64,000 nt of DNA, taken from NCBI RefSeq assembly GCF_910592395.1, contig NC_088315.1, positions 4,776,501-4,840,500 on the forward strand, in the 5' to 3' direction. How positions within the stretch are numbered: position 1 is the first letter of the stretch; each line of letters opens with the position of its first letter. A program made the position numbers and the translations under genes. This DNA is from Lineus longissimus (taxonomy: Eukaryota; Nemertea; Pilidiophora; Heteronemertea; Lineidae). The notes beneath the pieces are model-generated. The model was not told the origin of the DNA, ran no database searches, and worked only from the letters and a program-made list of their open reading frames with translations. Shown piece after piece: positions 22,834 through 37,081 of this stretch.

Positions 22834-25800
22834 TCACTGGAAGGTTGGAGATCGATTTGGTGTTCTCTTCTCAAACGTCATACTCCTATCAGGATACTCA
22901 GGTGGGGAACTCCAAAGATGGCGGGAATGTGGTGAAGCATGCATACCATAGCCTGCAAATACAAGGACAGAAAACAAGGTTCAATACAACATTAATTCAC
23001 AGTTTGACACAAATAAATTCGACAAGATTGCTGGGACTCATAATCCAGACACTGTTGGTTTGACACTTGAGACTGCCACATCACTTGTGACCTTGAGTAC
23101 ATCACTTCACTCTTGACTGCCAAGACATTTACAACTTACCAGGAGGTGTGTTCGTAAAATAAACTGGGGTCCCAGGCCCAGGAGTCTGCGGAGCAAAATG
23201 TTGCGGACTCGCAGAACTGTAACTCTCCCTTTTCCCTCGGAACTGGAATACTGCAACAAAAAATAATATCTCAATGAAAAGAAAGCAAACTTATTTGTTT
23301 ACACCTACTTTATGCATGGAAAACAAGCAAATACACCACAGATGATCTATGTTTATAAATGCTCTGATTGATGATACAATGGCCACCAAAACGTCATTCA
23401 AAGTATCTATTGCCATTGGTTTACACAAATAGGAGGGGGTAAGAAGAACTCACAACCCCTAGTATCGGCAATTCTCTTGCCGTTCGTGGTGGTACTTACA
23501 GGCGAATACAATGGCTATCACAATAATAGCAATGATGATGCCAATGTAGTCCTCGATGAGATCAGCCAGGAGTATTATCCAACCCTTCTTCTCATGAGCG
23601 TGCTCAATCCTCGGAGGGGTAGGCACTGAAATCGAAAAATAAGAGCAGCCAGTATAAGATTAAGCACTGTGCAAGTGTTCCATCGTCGAGGTAATGGCCC
23701 TCGGTGCTACCAGAAAGTTTCGCCTGAACTAAACTTCATTTGTAATGCTCGCAGCCAACCTTCATCATTATACATGTACATGGAAAGAACAAATCCCTCT
23801 TCATTCAAAAACAACACTTGAACTTCAGGCGCCGTATTTTAAACATCAAAGTCATCAAAATGTGCTCTTACCTGATTGAGGCCCTGTTGGTTGTCCGACA
23901 ACCTTTAGCTTGACTGGAATGGTGTGTTTCTGACTTGTCAATGGCGACACGACTTCAATAAACAAATCCTGACGATCAACTGGACACGACTGGCCACTCC
24001 TCACGAGCAGACGGACAGGATAATGAATGATGTGTTCTGATTGGCTGTCGTGCTCTGGGGCCAACACTTCTATAACAGAGGGGTCACTTGAGATCACCTG
24101 AAGAAGAAACTTTCATTACTCATGGTGCATTTGTATTGTCGAGGCGAACTGAAAAATATTTTGACACATTTCTCGAGTGCAATAGTTTCGTATCATCTTT
24201 CAATATAAATAGCGGTCACATCACGACTTTTCTTGAAGCCTTCAATATTTCATGTAAATCAGCAAAACCTACACTTCAGCAGTGTTGGCCTGGTGGTTCA
24301 TCGCCATAGATTTGATTCAAAGAAGAATCAAAGATTGAGTTGGCGCATATGTTAGATGCCGTGTACACAATGCGCGCCATCTATCGTTAATCTCAAGAAC
24401 TAATATTGTAAATATCAATAGGTCACGACCTTTTCTCCAGCCAATCAGAAGTAATGTTTTGTAAACAAAGCCACGCGGCGTAACCGCGGACTGAGCACTA
24501 TTGTTATGATCGTACTTAAAGCAATTCGCTGGCACGCGCTGTTCATTCCCAGTAGAAGGTTCCATACACCGAAACGTCGGACAGATTATATTACATTGTG
24601 GTGCTTGTTTATTTATTTCAACATAGCATATGTTAGGCTGTACCTTAATATCATCCTTAATCCGGCCAGTGGCTGATATCCTGACACTAGCTAGAGACAG
24701 GAGGTTACTCAGTAAGAGCTCGTTGGTGTACGGATAGAACGAGGGAAAGAAATCAAATTCGAGTGGCGTCGACGTGACTTGGCCCTGCTGGTCTTTCTGC
24801 GGCACGACAGCCCGTACTCTGATCACCGTCTCCAGGGTGCTCACTTGTTGGCCGATGTCTCGGTTCGTTTGCTGGGCGAGCCTGCACAGGTATTTACCTG
24901 CAACAGATGGAGAGATGAACTGGTGATTTACATTACATTTGTATGAGGTCATCATTTTGGCTGGCAAGTTGGTGAAATATGTCTCTAACTTCTTATCAGT
25001 TAATCTGACATAAAAGAACACAGAGGTAACTGCCCCGGGTCACTGAAACTATGAGTGGCCACAACACTGCTGTGTAGGTAAACTGTTTGCCTAAATAAAT
25101 CACAGGAGGAATTTTAGGGTTGGCCAGTCTTCTGCCAACTCAAACTGAAACTGGACATCAGTAACACGTCAAACAACTTCCACAAAGCCAAGACTAGTTC
25201 GGAAATAGTCGTATCAAATTAATGAACCTTACAATGGAGCACTTAATGACTTACCTGTTTTTGCATCAAACACTGCGCTCGGTCGGAACAGATCATAGGG
25301 AGTGATATCAGCATTGTTTCTCGACATCGATACCTCACACACGAATGGCGGAACACCCACATGGTATTTATTGTCAGCGAGGATCTCACTGCAGTTGTTT
25401 CCGCGCACGTTACTTGTGGCAGAACTCCCATCATGCAACATTACCGGGATGTCATAAACTCCGGAACGGCTTGGCAAGTTGCTGAGATATTTGATTCCAC
25501 TGGATTGGAGTGTGACTCGTGTGATGGGGCTGACTTGTAGCTGCCAGATGAAAAATAATAATATCATGAGAGAAACGTCTATAAATCTGTGTATGTTCTG
25601 TTATTGGAAGTACTGGAATATCATGACGTAATGGCCGACATTTTTAGGAACAGTTTCCGATTCTTACCTCAGTATAAGTTAGAACAGTACTTGACACATT
25701 GTACATAATCAGTCCTCGGCCAACACCTCCTGCAACAGCAATTCCTGTGTCCCTGTCGATATGGACAATGTCCCCAGTAGATCGCCAGTGTCCCGGATGA

Positions 25801-28800
25801 CCTGAAGAAAATAGCAATGACATCGAGGTGAGAAAATAAACAGTGGTAGGTGTGTTTGTTCAATCTGCCTAAAACTATAACTTCAGTCCTGTGGCGGATT
25901 GAAGCGGCCTGTCGTTTTGAGGTCATGCTGTGTTTCCCACAGTTTTCCCACGACATTGGTGTCAGCCCGCAAGAATTCAAACGCAAATCACAACAATGAA
26001 ATTGTTTACCTTCACTTGAAATGAGTGGGCTTGTGAAGCAGACTATATCTCCGACGATAACCGACTCCTTCGACGGTGTGATGGCATATCCGACCTCTAC
26101 ATTGATGAAGTCGGAGATTATAGGGTTGGCAGCATCCCACACCTGGAAGATAACAATCAAATTATACAAACCAAATTACACTCATCTGAAAGTGGAAAGG
26201 GGGCATGACACATTAATCACCAAATTATACGAATCTGACACATTCACAGAGGGGACAAATTCGATTAAGAATCTGGACCATTGCCTACAATTTTTCCCAA
26301 GGAATCGAGATAAGATTTTTTCCAAATGATAACAGCTGAATGGCTAGTTGGAGCCCTGACTTCCATGTGTGCAAAGTACTCTGGAGTTTCAATACGTCAC
26401 CAACAACTTTGAAGGACACACATGTAGGATGTGTAGAGTGGTATCAGAAGAACGAAATCAGGCAGGTTTCAAACTTAAAGAGAGCGAACCAATACGAACC
26501 AATATTGGGGGACTTACGAGCATGCATGGTTTCACAAGAAAGACTTTCATTTTCTCAGCAATTCTAGTATTGGCTTTAGGTGGTAAAGCCACATAGCAAG
26601 CAGAAAAATGCTAAAAATCTAAGAAGTACCAATCCAAATTCTAACAACTAGTTCAAAGCTATTCGGTGCTCAAAAAGGGATACATGGGGTGATAAGCCAA
26701 TTGAATACTGCCTCTAGTCTAATTAACTGCTGACATTTTCTACAGATTTCAAGGATGAAATATAGAAGTATAACAAAATCAAACAAAAAGCAACAGAAAG
26801 CTATGCTACTTTTCCAAGCAAGAAGATAAAGATCTATCCTGAGTGTAGAATATGATAAGTGAAAATTTGAAGCAGATTTATCATGCACAATTTAACCAGA
26901 TTTGTAAATATTTCAGAGAGAAAAGGAGCGGGAACGGAGCAAGTACCCTACGCAGTGTACATTCATAAGCCAAAGCTGAATAAGCCATTCATCAAAACTG
27001 ACTCAGCCTACCTGGAATATGGTTTGCGGAATTTGAGATGCTGGCAACTAGATTGTACAGATAAGTCATTCAATCAATGATCAGACACTTGCAAATTGGA
27101 ATCTACTACGGTCGATTCAACCTGAGGACACATTAACTTCACGTCACACTGGAAGAGTATCAAACTAGTAGCGATCAAGAGGTTTTGGGTTCAAAGCTTG
27201 GCCAGTTCCACACTGTCCTTGAAGCTGAAGACTGTCAAACAATACAGTTATGCTTTGCCACATTATACATTTATGCGCACCACGCATGGACTTACAGATA
27301 TTGTGCAGAAAGACTTACCCTCAAAACCGTCTGACCCGGTTCAGTGGCTCTGGCTACGAGTGTTCCATTATCCTTGCCGGAGGAAACTTGTAGCAGATCG
27401 AACCTGCAACATTGAAGGCCAGGGAGATGATAAGCAAACAAAACACAAAACAACAGTCACCAGAACACCGTCAAATTTTTCGCAAGCATTTTATCTTTTG
27501 CAGATTTTTCATTAATCAAACATTTGGTAGGGTATTACCATATTACCGCGTGAATATCAACTACGACAAACTCTAACTTCCTGATTGCTTACCTATTTGG
27601 CCTATATTTGAGCCTGGTGTTTGTACGATGGAACATCGCCCCCACATCGTCGTGGTAGCTGACTGAGAGGTGTAGCACCGTCCCTACGGGGATGACAGCA
27701 AGCTTCGTACCACTAGTCCTAATCACTGTGTCAACGTTCAACATCATGTATGAGACTGGTTTCACCTGCAAGCAGATAAGATTGAATCGTTTTAGTTGTT
27801 CTGAATAAAATTTACAAAATCCATTCACTAAGGCTAAGTGTCTATCAGACCTAAAGTGGGTTCTCGTCAGGTGTGTGAACTGGTCACCCACCACAATCAA
27901 TGTGACAAGAAAATGGTGGATCGACTAGATCTCGAAATTGTCTCACCTTCACCAAAACAACCATAGTCTGGTTGACACCAAAGTCCTCCAGCGACATGAT
28001 CTCTAAAGTCGCCTGGCCGCTGTATGATCCAGAACTCAGATGTCCTCCCTCGTGGACTTTGATGACCGTCTGTGATCGGCCGTTTGTATGCTGTTCCAGA
28101 ATGCGGTATCTCATCCTTGCTGTACTGTCGCGGTTCGTCTTGACGACGGTGTCTGTGTTGGGTGTGATGATGAGTTGACCGTCGCAGACGTCAGGACTCA
28201 CCAACGTCAACTTCTCAAACACCTGAAGAGGAGGAGATTATGCAAACGTGAATTCCCAGGATTTCACAAGAACTAACCATATCTGATACTTTGATACACA
28301 GATAGTTTCATTGACAGCAGAATAATGATCTAATGAATTCACCACAATAACATTATTTATAGAATCATTAGACACTGGGTGTGGTAGCGAAAGAGGTCAA
28401 GCATTTTAAGTAAGTTTTCACCTCACCTGTATTTGGACTTCATCAGTCAGCTTGACGTTGTTTGCAATCTGTAACCGACTATCAGGATGGACGACAGCAG
28501 TGAGTCTGATGGAGACGTGACCTTCCCGCTTGGTATGCAGCCTCATTGCAAAATTGCTTGCTCTTGGCACGGTGATGCCGCTCTGAAAGAAAATGTTTGC
28601 TTGTTTACAAGTAACAAGAAGGCCAGGATAAGATCACTTTAACTCGGAATGCAACATTCATACACTTACCATGTAGTAGACATTCTTTAGGTCAGCGACT
28701 TCCTTGTTATTGATGGACCAGGTCAAGGTCAAAGGTGGGATGGCACTACCGAATGCGAACGGTGTCACGTGTTCGTTTGTTCCCATAGCGTAGACCGGCA

Positions 28801-31800
28801 TCCTATTTCCCGCCTGAAGCCGTGTGAGTGGAGCGTGGATTCTGATCCCGGTCAGGATGACAACATAGACTGTCACCTCGTCCTGCAACGGAAAGGGTTT
28901 CATTGCGTAAAATGACCGATTGATGTAAGCTCAATTCTTGGACAGTCACCGTATACTCACGCGATGGAGAGGGCAACTCTCTGCAACAGTGTAGGAATCC
29001 TCTGAGTTAGTTTCCCCCTACAGTTCAAATCGTCCAGATATTGTCTAAAGAGCTTATCACAAGCCAAGTAAAGAACTAGAAAGTTGTGCTCTCGACTCAA
29101 TATTTACCTGTGAATATACTTCATTCTTCCCTGTCTCTGGATCATATCCTATCGCCTTGCCAACAACCTTGGTGTCACCAAGTTTGAGAGCTTCAATGAG
29201 GCCACTGCTGGAGATGGAGGCAATGTCGACGTCTGCTATGGAATATTCCACGGTCGACTGCGGTTGGGGGCCACCATAGCTCGTCACCTGCAAGTAACAA
29301 AATATTCATTTTTACAGTGAGAATCGGAGTAAGTAATTTACATGAGAATCAGGAACAGGGAATAAGAAATAACTGGCCAACTTCAGGCTGGTGTGTCAGT
29401 GCACTAACCTGAAATAACGCTCCGATAATGAGAGTGATGTTCCTTGGGTTGAGTCGCAGCGGGGGGAAGACTTGGATATCTTTAGGTTGACTGGTCATCT
29501 GGGAGAGGCCGTCGTCCTTTGAGGTGGCTGTGAAGGTCAGAGTTGTCGTCCCCAGCGACATGCCGTGCACAATGAACACAGCTGTGTAGGCATCGGTTTC
29601 CTTGCCCTCGTACGGTCTGAAATTTAACAAAGAAACTCATTATTTTCCTTCTGTTAGTAGAGACCAGAGGGGCAATCACTTCACACTGCTACAGGGTTGA
29701 TCTGTGCTAACTACTCAAAGCGGCGATGAAATGATTGTTGGTTTGCGCCCTGAAAGACCGACTTACCTTACAGTGATGATATCCGAGCCGGTGTGAGGAG
29801 TGAGGTTCATCAGCTGGAAGTACTTGGCCAGGAGCGGGTTGCCCGTCTTATCGAGAACTTGGACGGATGCGATAATCTCCTTCCTGATCTCCACCTTATC
29901 GAGGACCCGCAGGTTGATTGAGTCGACGCCAGAGATATGGATATGCGCCGTGGCGGGTTTATCAGACGCAAGGCAGAGATCATGAACGACCACAGACATG
30001 TGACCCTCATCGACGGGTAAAACCTAGAAATGGTCAAAAAGCCATAAGACGAGATGATAGCAGGCAAATACCATCAGCTGAAATTCACAATGAGTTAGTC
30101 ATGGAGAGGTCCTAGGTGGCTTGAGTTCCGAGCAAAGAAGACACATCTTTTCTTGAAGTCAAGGAAGGTATTTTCAATGGTCTTTGTGATCCTGAAGCTT
30201 TGGGGCCATCAATCCAAGATGGCCACCAAAATCTAAAATGATTTGTTGGCAAAAAGAAAAACTTGACCTACCTGAATCTTCCTTGTTTTCTCGTTATACT
30301 TGGTCTTGGCCACCTTGGCACCGCCATGTTCGAGATGGAAGAATCCCGAGCCATGGCGGACGTCCATGTTGAACTTGCTCGATGGATGATTGAAGATGTG
30401 CACAACGGAGGGATCCAAGATGGCATCGTCAACGAGGAGAAGCACCAGTGATTTGGAGATGCGCGGGGAGATTTCTTCCTATAAAGAAACCGTAGCACTA
30501 TGAATTTTAGTTGGGTCAAGTTATGAAAAAACCCCAGCTTAACCCCTCAAAAATTGTTACAAAAGGTTTTCAACAGTCTAGGTGCTGAATCTTTGAAGAA
30601 GGCAGCCCATATCAAGAGCCAAAAACCAATGTACTTACTGGGAAATTGATCTGTTGGGTGGTGAAGTATCGGCGCTGATATTTCTTGATGGTGGCAGTCA
30701 CCGTCAGGGAGGCGGTCTTTCCTTGAAGGAGTAGTGTCTGGTAACCTGAAGACAGCAATTGGTCAATTTATGAATTTGACTTGATACATGTAAGTGAAAC
30801 TATCCGAAGCAAACCCTTTAAAATGCCCAATAAACCCAACACGAGTTGGTAGAAATTCTGGACATCTGGAGCCAATACAAGTATTGAAGGACCAGGAACA
30901 ACTTCACTTGCTCAATGCTCAATGCTCACAATGAAGTTGAAACTCTTTTCAAAAGTGTGACTCTAGTCTAAACAACCGGACTTTCAAAGAGTAAATTAGT
31001 CCTTACTTTTAACCAGTTTTCGTCCAGTTTGTAACGTCGTCGTCTCAGTCGCTATCCCATCATGCTCTAGGCCAGCAACATTCGTGTTCGACACCAACCA
31101 ATCAAAAGCAAGTGAGGTGAAATTATCGAACTTTCTTCCGTTGCTGTCTGTGACGACGACTAGGATTTCCAAGTTCTCGTAGCTATGGACTGGAATCTAA
31201 AAAGAGAGGCTGATTAGGTCAAGGTCACAACTCACAACTTGTGTGAGAAAAGCTCTTCTGATGTCGTGATGAGAAAACATGAACCAAACTTGCAAAATGT
31301 CAACAAAGCCTCTTGAGCCAATAGCCAAGATACTTACTGGCTGGTTCGAGTCCAAAGATATCGGACAAGGGGGTAGCTCCACTGGGTAGTTGATGACTGG
31401 CTGGAGGTGCAGGCTGACTGGTTTGGCACAAGCAAACCGAATCTTCGCAGATGCAGTCACGGGAAACTTGTTCTTTGATGTGGGTTGGTTGCCAACACTC
31501 ACAGTGAACACCTGGGAAAGGAAGGAGACAGAATGACGCATTCATTTCTATTTTGATCTTTCATACATGTAAATCATAGAGGGAAATAGAAGTAACATTT
31601 GACACCTTTCCTTTGAAGGAGCGATGCTGGAAATTATGTCCCCGAGGCTTTTTTAACTAATCAGAAATCTTGACCTACCTGTTCCCCAAGTTGAATACAC
31701 AACACACGAAACAAGTGGAGATTATCTGAAAAAGGGAAACGAAGAGATTCAGGTCATAGTAGCAGAAATTAGGTCCCATTTTCATTGAAAATGCATTATG

Positions 31801-34800
31801 CGCATCAAAATATTTTCACCACACTATGTGCATTAGAGGGCGTCTAATCTTGGGTTGATCTAAAAAAAATATGTCTGGAATAGGGCTGTGTAATTTTTTA
31901 AGGTTCATAAAAAGAAAAGTTTAAACTTACTGTGTAATCCAAAAGATGGGTTGTGAGTCGTGCGCACAACATTTTTGTCTTCAATGCCAACTGGAAAACA
32001 TAAACGGTAGGCTTTACACAATTACAACAGATTCGAGAAGCCATTCTTTATACTGTAGACAGACCACAATGTAATGCAGTAGGTGAAACTTTCAACAAAA
32101 GTTTTGTCGGAATCTCAAAGCTTGACCTCTGGGGGCCCTGTAACTCCAAAATAAGACTTACGATCTTGGAAATATCTGGCAGGATCGAGGACCCAGGGAC
32201 GAGGACCTCCCTCCAGGACCAACTCCTTCGATGAACCAACAGTCACAACAGCTACGTTCTCTGGATCAATCGTCTGAAAGAAACAGGAGAAAGAGTAAGG
32301 TAGGGCAAAACATGATAAAACTCACCCTCAAGAAACGTGTCACATTGGAGTCGGTCGGGCCTAACCCAGCAAGGGCAAATAAATGTAACGGAACCAGGGA
32401 AGAAAGTCATCACAGGGTCGAACACGTCGCACAAAGCCATCAATCAACAAGAAGAAACAGAACTCACCCTCAAAGGGAGATGAGCAGCGATAGTGACCGA
32501 CGCATCAAGGCGGAGCTTCTTGGTCTGATACACGATGTGAACCTCAGTGTTGCCAAGCTGTAAGGCCTTGACGCGAATCGTAGCACAACTCCCTTCAACA
32601 CTCGGTGGCAAAACTGAAATGAATTACAAATGAGGACTCATAACATTTAGAGCAGGTAAAGGACTTTCTGTCACAGCAAGTGTGTTTCACGGGCTTTGTG
32701 GTCCAGTTTATAACAATTGCTGAGCCAATGACTTGTATCAACTTCCCCACTGTAGTTTCCCACATTTGATTTGTTGGCTGTTCCTCATGTAGTGGGAGCA
32801 GTCCAGCTCAGATTTGTACCAACACTTTCATGAAAGTACCCTGTGGTTTCAAACATCTGATTTGCTGGTGGTTCCAGCTCGTGTGGAATCAGTCCAGCTA
32901 AGAATCGTACCTTTGATGTATTCAAACACTTTCTCATCCTTGAGTGACACTTGGAAGGGCAACAGCGTACAATCGGCCAACTGATGCTTCCCAGGATTCT
33001 TCAAGTAAGCGTACGCCGCCAGAGGTAGATCGAGATGAGTCGTGATCTCAGCTTCAACGACCGAGGGGAGGAACATTAACTCGACAGGTGGAACTACACG
33101 TACCTGAAGAGAAAAACAGGGACCAATTTTATCACCAAGAAACAACAAAGTTCATATCTTCATTTGAGGAAATTAGATAATAGGTGGCAAATGTAATGTA
33201 TGTCACTACATTTCTACCAGAGCGCCAAGACTATGACTAAGCTTAATTTGAGGATATTTCACTCTGAAGTTAAAACATTTACTCCAATTCATGGGATACA
33301 TTTATTCAGCCAATGATGGCATAGATACACTTTCAGCCAAAAACTTGTAAACACTTACCCTCATAGATCCTTTGATATCAGTATTTTTCATATCACTAGC
33401 GGTCACCTCCGAAGTCCCAATATCTTTTGTGGCGATTTCACCCTTGACATTAACAGTAGCCACTTCTGACTTAGTCGATGTCCATGTATAGTTTCCACTG
33501 CCTCCTGTTGCCTGTAGAATGTAAGGAACTGTTTTTAAGTCACCAAGCCAGCATCACATGAGTACGTTTTGAGCCCCAACAACAATGGGCATACTAAAAC
33601 AGTGTTTGGCACACAAAGATAACATCCTCAAGTCAATATAATTTCAATTTTAACCAACTTACCCTGAGGGGGTACGTGTACTGTTGCTTGGAGACAGGAT
33701 CCCAAGGAAACACGAGTAGAGGAGGAATGACCTTGATAGGGTCATAGATCTCAACGTCTTGTAGATTCTTGATGACTGGCGTGATTTCTAAAAGTTTGTC
33801 TCCGTCCTGAAATATACGAGATGAGCTATGAATCAAGCAAACTGTTCTCCTTCCATGTTATACCGTCGCTTGGGTTGACAATGTGAAAACATAGGCGTAT
33901 TATCTGCTTCATTTGAAGAGTTTAGAAGATTTCTTTAAAGAGTATTTAGACCGCTTTTTACACACACTACTTGACTAGCTGCTTCGTTGATAATCTTAGT
34001 GGACCATCACCAGTGTATAACATGAATACAATTTCTCATATAGTTGTTACTTTGCTTTAGATAGTCTCCAACATGGCCCTACCTGTAACCACACTTAAAA
34101 TCGCTTAACCAACCCTTACCATAACTCCTCTTAGTATACCAGTCAGCTGGGTATGGCCCTGGTATAACGTATCAACAATATGATAGGTGCCATTTGGAGA
34201 TGAGTACTGAACATTGAAGTATTTCTTTGGGAAGGTGGCTAACACTCTGATGTTCTGAAACACAAGATGTACGAACATGTTACATTCATGGTATGTACAA
34301 GAAGCAGAATTTAAACGAAACTGACTGTCCTTGAGCACAAGGTCAGCAAGACTAAGACTAGTATGCTAAGGAAAGCAACACAAAGTTTGGAATATCCCAC
34401 TGAACAAAATGGCAAATGATATCAGCCAGAAATATGTTGACATCCTTAAAGAAGGGATCGAATGCATGCCCTCAGAGACTGACAATATAAAGGTGATGTC
34501 TGCAGTGACCTTAAGAATGTGACTCATTGGAGAAAGATATATTTTACCTCTGATGGGAATATCTTATGACTGTCCTTGTCATAGATTTCAATATAAATCT
34601 CATAGACCCTGGAAACCTCCAGGACCCACTTGCGGCCAGGAAGAACCTGAAAGCCCAGGTAACCAGGCGCCACAACATGGATTCCTGCAGATGGTTGGCG
34701 GAATGCTTCCTTGATTTTGATATCTGATGGAAAGTTAAGTCAAACATACTGGCAAGTATTTCAAACAAAATAATGATCAAATACATGAGGGAGGGGGGTA

Positions 34801-37081
34801 GAAAAACCAGTTTTTATACAAAATCTACATAAGAACAGTATATTTTCTGTTCAAAAGGGCTCGTTTGCTCACATCACATCATCAATATTTGCAAAAGGAT
34901 ACTTTTATCTTTGAGCACAATGTTGGTTGTTCCTCTGGCTAAGGCTGTCACGGTTGACGTCTTGGCATCTAGGCGACAGATCTTCTCTTCCTCGACCTGG
35001 AGATAATACTGATCCGACGGCATCGGAATTTCTGCAATGAAACAATGAATGAACAACCTTTCTGACAGTTTCCGATAGTCATGAATGGAACAGTGAAAAG
35101 CATCGTGCGAGGACTCAAATCAAAACTGAATCAGTTGATTGATTATGGAAAGCATGAGTTCATTGTGAGCAAGTTGTGTTTGTTACGCTTACCTGAGGTA
35201 GTAGTTTGTCCAATGAGCTGGACAAGATAAGTAACCTGGGCTCCAGTTAGGATGTACACAATCCCAGGATTCAACATGATGTTCGCAATAACTATCAAAC
35301 GAACCACGTAAGGTTTGACATTCTGCAAATGGAGGAAACATCTTGTTGTATTGGCAGAAGGTTATTCAGAAATATTTAAGTCTTTTGTGCATTTCGACTT
35401 CATGTCCCAAAACTTTGAAAAATGTTATCATTATCTGATCCCAATGGGCTAGTGGTTACGGCATCTGCCTCATGAAGGGAAAGTCAAAGGTTTGAGCCCT
35501 GGGGCCCCGAGCTCTTTCTGAGTGTGGGTATTTGGTTGAATAGCAGCCAGCTTGTTAAATATAGGGTACAAACCATTTACCTTATAAGCGGGATCTTTCA
35601 TTTTGACTGCCACTTTAGCCGTCCCTGTTCTGATTCCATTCACAAGGATGTGGCTTCCCTGAAGACCTTGTTTCTCCATACGCTCAATATGGGGTGGAGT
35701 TTTATAAGACGACTCACTGAATGATATTATTCTGTAAAGGCAAGGTTGACGCATGAATTTTTCATACACGAACTGGAATAGGCGGGGAATTACATGTAAT
35801 GCAAAAGATCAGTGAACAACTCATCTCGTTCTTTACCTCAGAATGTTGTGAGCATCAACGATGGTATCCTGGTCCACATCAGTATCAGAGATCAGGCTCC
35901 ATTCAAACGCGATCCCGTCCATCACACTGAAGGTGTTACCCTCGCTGTCTTTCCCAGTCACTTCAAATTCCTCAGGCGAATCTTCCAAGTACAACTCCCG
36001 GGTGGTTGTTTCAATCTCAATGGAGTTGATGGCATCGACGATGATGTCACATCGCAACACCTGACCTGTCACTAGAAAAGTAAGGACAAAACCTCAAAAC
36101 CTGTTTGAAGTGGCAAACAGAAGTTTGTATGTGGTCAAAACATACCTTACAGGAAATAATTTGACATATGGTAACTGTCTGAGCCAAGCAAGAATATGAA
36201 ATATGTAACACTCAATATGGCAGTGCAGCTATAGAGGAAAAACAAGATTCATTTTTTTCGATATGAGAAAATGTATTTAATGTTTCTCCTGGATCAGACT
36301 CAGAGTAAGAATAATCCAGTCATCTTTAGATTCAGTTACAACTATTTAAGAGGTAGGTGTCACAGTAATTCAAGGTAGTTTCTATTGTGATGACGATTTA
36401 TTTGATGTGAACTTATGAAGCCAATCAACTCTCACCATGGTCTTCAGCGAGGACGATAGAGGTCATTTTATTGGATGTCTTGGAGACAGCTGTGACCACT
36501 GCCTGGGTGGCACAGCCAGCACTGTCAGGGCTGACAGGGGAAATGGTGGCAACATCTGGTCGAGAAGAAGTCCTGAAAGAACAATATGCTGTGTTTGAAA
36601 GTAGCCATGAGAGAGCACAGGCATAAAATCCCCACACATTGCATGAAGGTTAAAAAACGTTGTCTTAGGCAGGCAATCACAAATCAATCATTTTAAAAAC
36701 ACCGCAATTTCGACTACTCCTATGCATTCCCTCTCATTTATGAATACACTGTAATATCGCTATCAAGGTTATTGCTATACATGTACTATAAGTTCAAGTT
36801 GACAGTACTAGAAGTTCAAGTTGACAGTGCATGCTGTGCAATGTGGTATAGCACTGTACATTTCGTACACTGAAACTTAAAAAAGTGAATGTCAACTTTT
36901 CTTACCATGTGTAACACCGATCTGATGGCTTAACTTCTAATGTGAAGTTCGAGGCAACACTACTGTAGTACGGTAACAGTACTTTAGGTACATTCAGTCG
37001 TGCTGCTGAGGAAAAAGAGACAATAATAAGCAAATAAATGAGGCAAAAATCGGCCGGCGTGCAAGCCATGGTTGCCGCCAT
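22834..37081 (-). CDS. NUP210: Nuclear pore membrane glycoprotein 210
   Basis: Membrane nucleoporin that lines the lumenal side of the nuclear pore. My model has 35 exons and 1912 residues (human about 1887), with all phases consistent: 37081-36906, 36572-36436, 36071-35837, 35731-35581, 35322-35193, 35031-34903, 34723-34548, 34254-34120, 33806-33663, 33511-33359, 33103-32911, 32613-32468, 32273-32162, 31990-31931, 31725-31679, 31511-31338, 31196-31007, 30745-30639, 30478-30272, 30023-29767, 29616-29409, 29287-29108, 28882-28670, 28582-28427, 28222-27947, 27765-27593, 27403-27319, 26142-26010, 25801-25668, 25540-25255, 24897-24644, 24097-23872, 23625-23500, 23250-23140, 22952-22834. A signal peptide (CLIYLLIIVSFSSAA) precedes RLNVPKVLLPYYS. 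Family-typical stretches include TTRELYLEDSPEEFEV, LPGRKWVLEVSRVYEI and VTSYGGPQPQS. One membrane span (YIGIIIAIIVIAIVFA) is followed by a pore-side tail. The start chosen is the ATG in AAAATGGCG. In-frame ATGs at 37105 and 37069 are alternatives. Confidence 0.96.
35437..35512 (+). mobile_element. tRNA-derived SINE head or tRNA-like relic
   Basis: Lies within a NUP210 intron. It has an A-box-like TGGGCTAGTGGTTA (about 35444) and, at tRNA-like spacing, a B-box-like GGTTTGAGCCC (35489-35499). These are the internal RNA polymerase III promoter elements. The sequence does not fold into a clean tRNA by eye, so a SINE head is more likely than a working tRNA gene. Confidence 0.5.

Noticed and set aside
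27160-27205. GGGTTCAAAGCTTGG as a possible tRNA B box
   Set aside because: No A box at the right distance and no cloverleaf pairing by eye.
34544-34786. 80-codon minus-strand frame over a NUP210 exon
   Set aside because: The real NUP210 frame over 34723-34548 is a different one (LPGRKWVLEVSRVYEI). This frame is its shadow.
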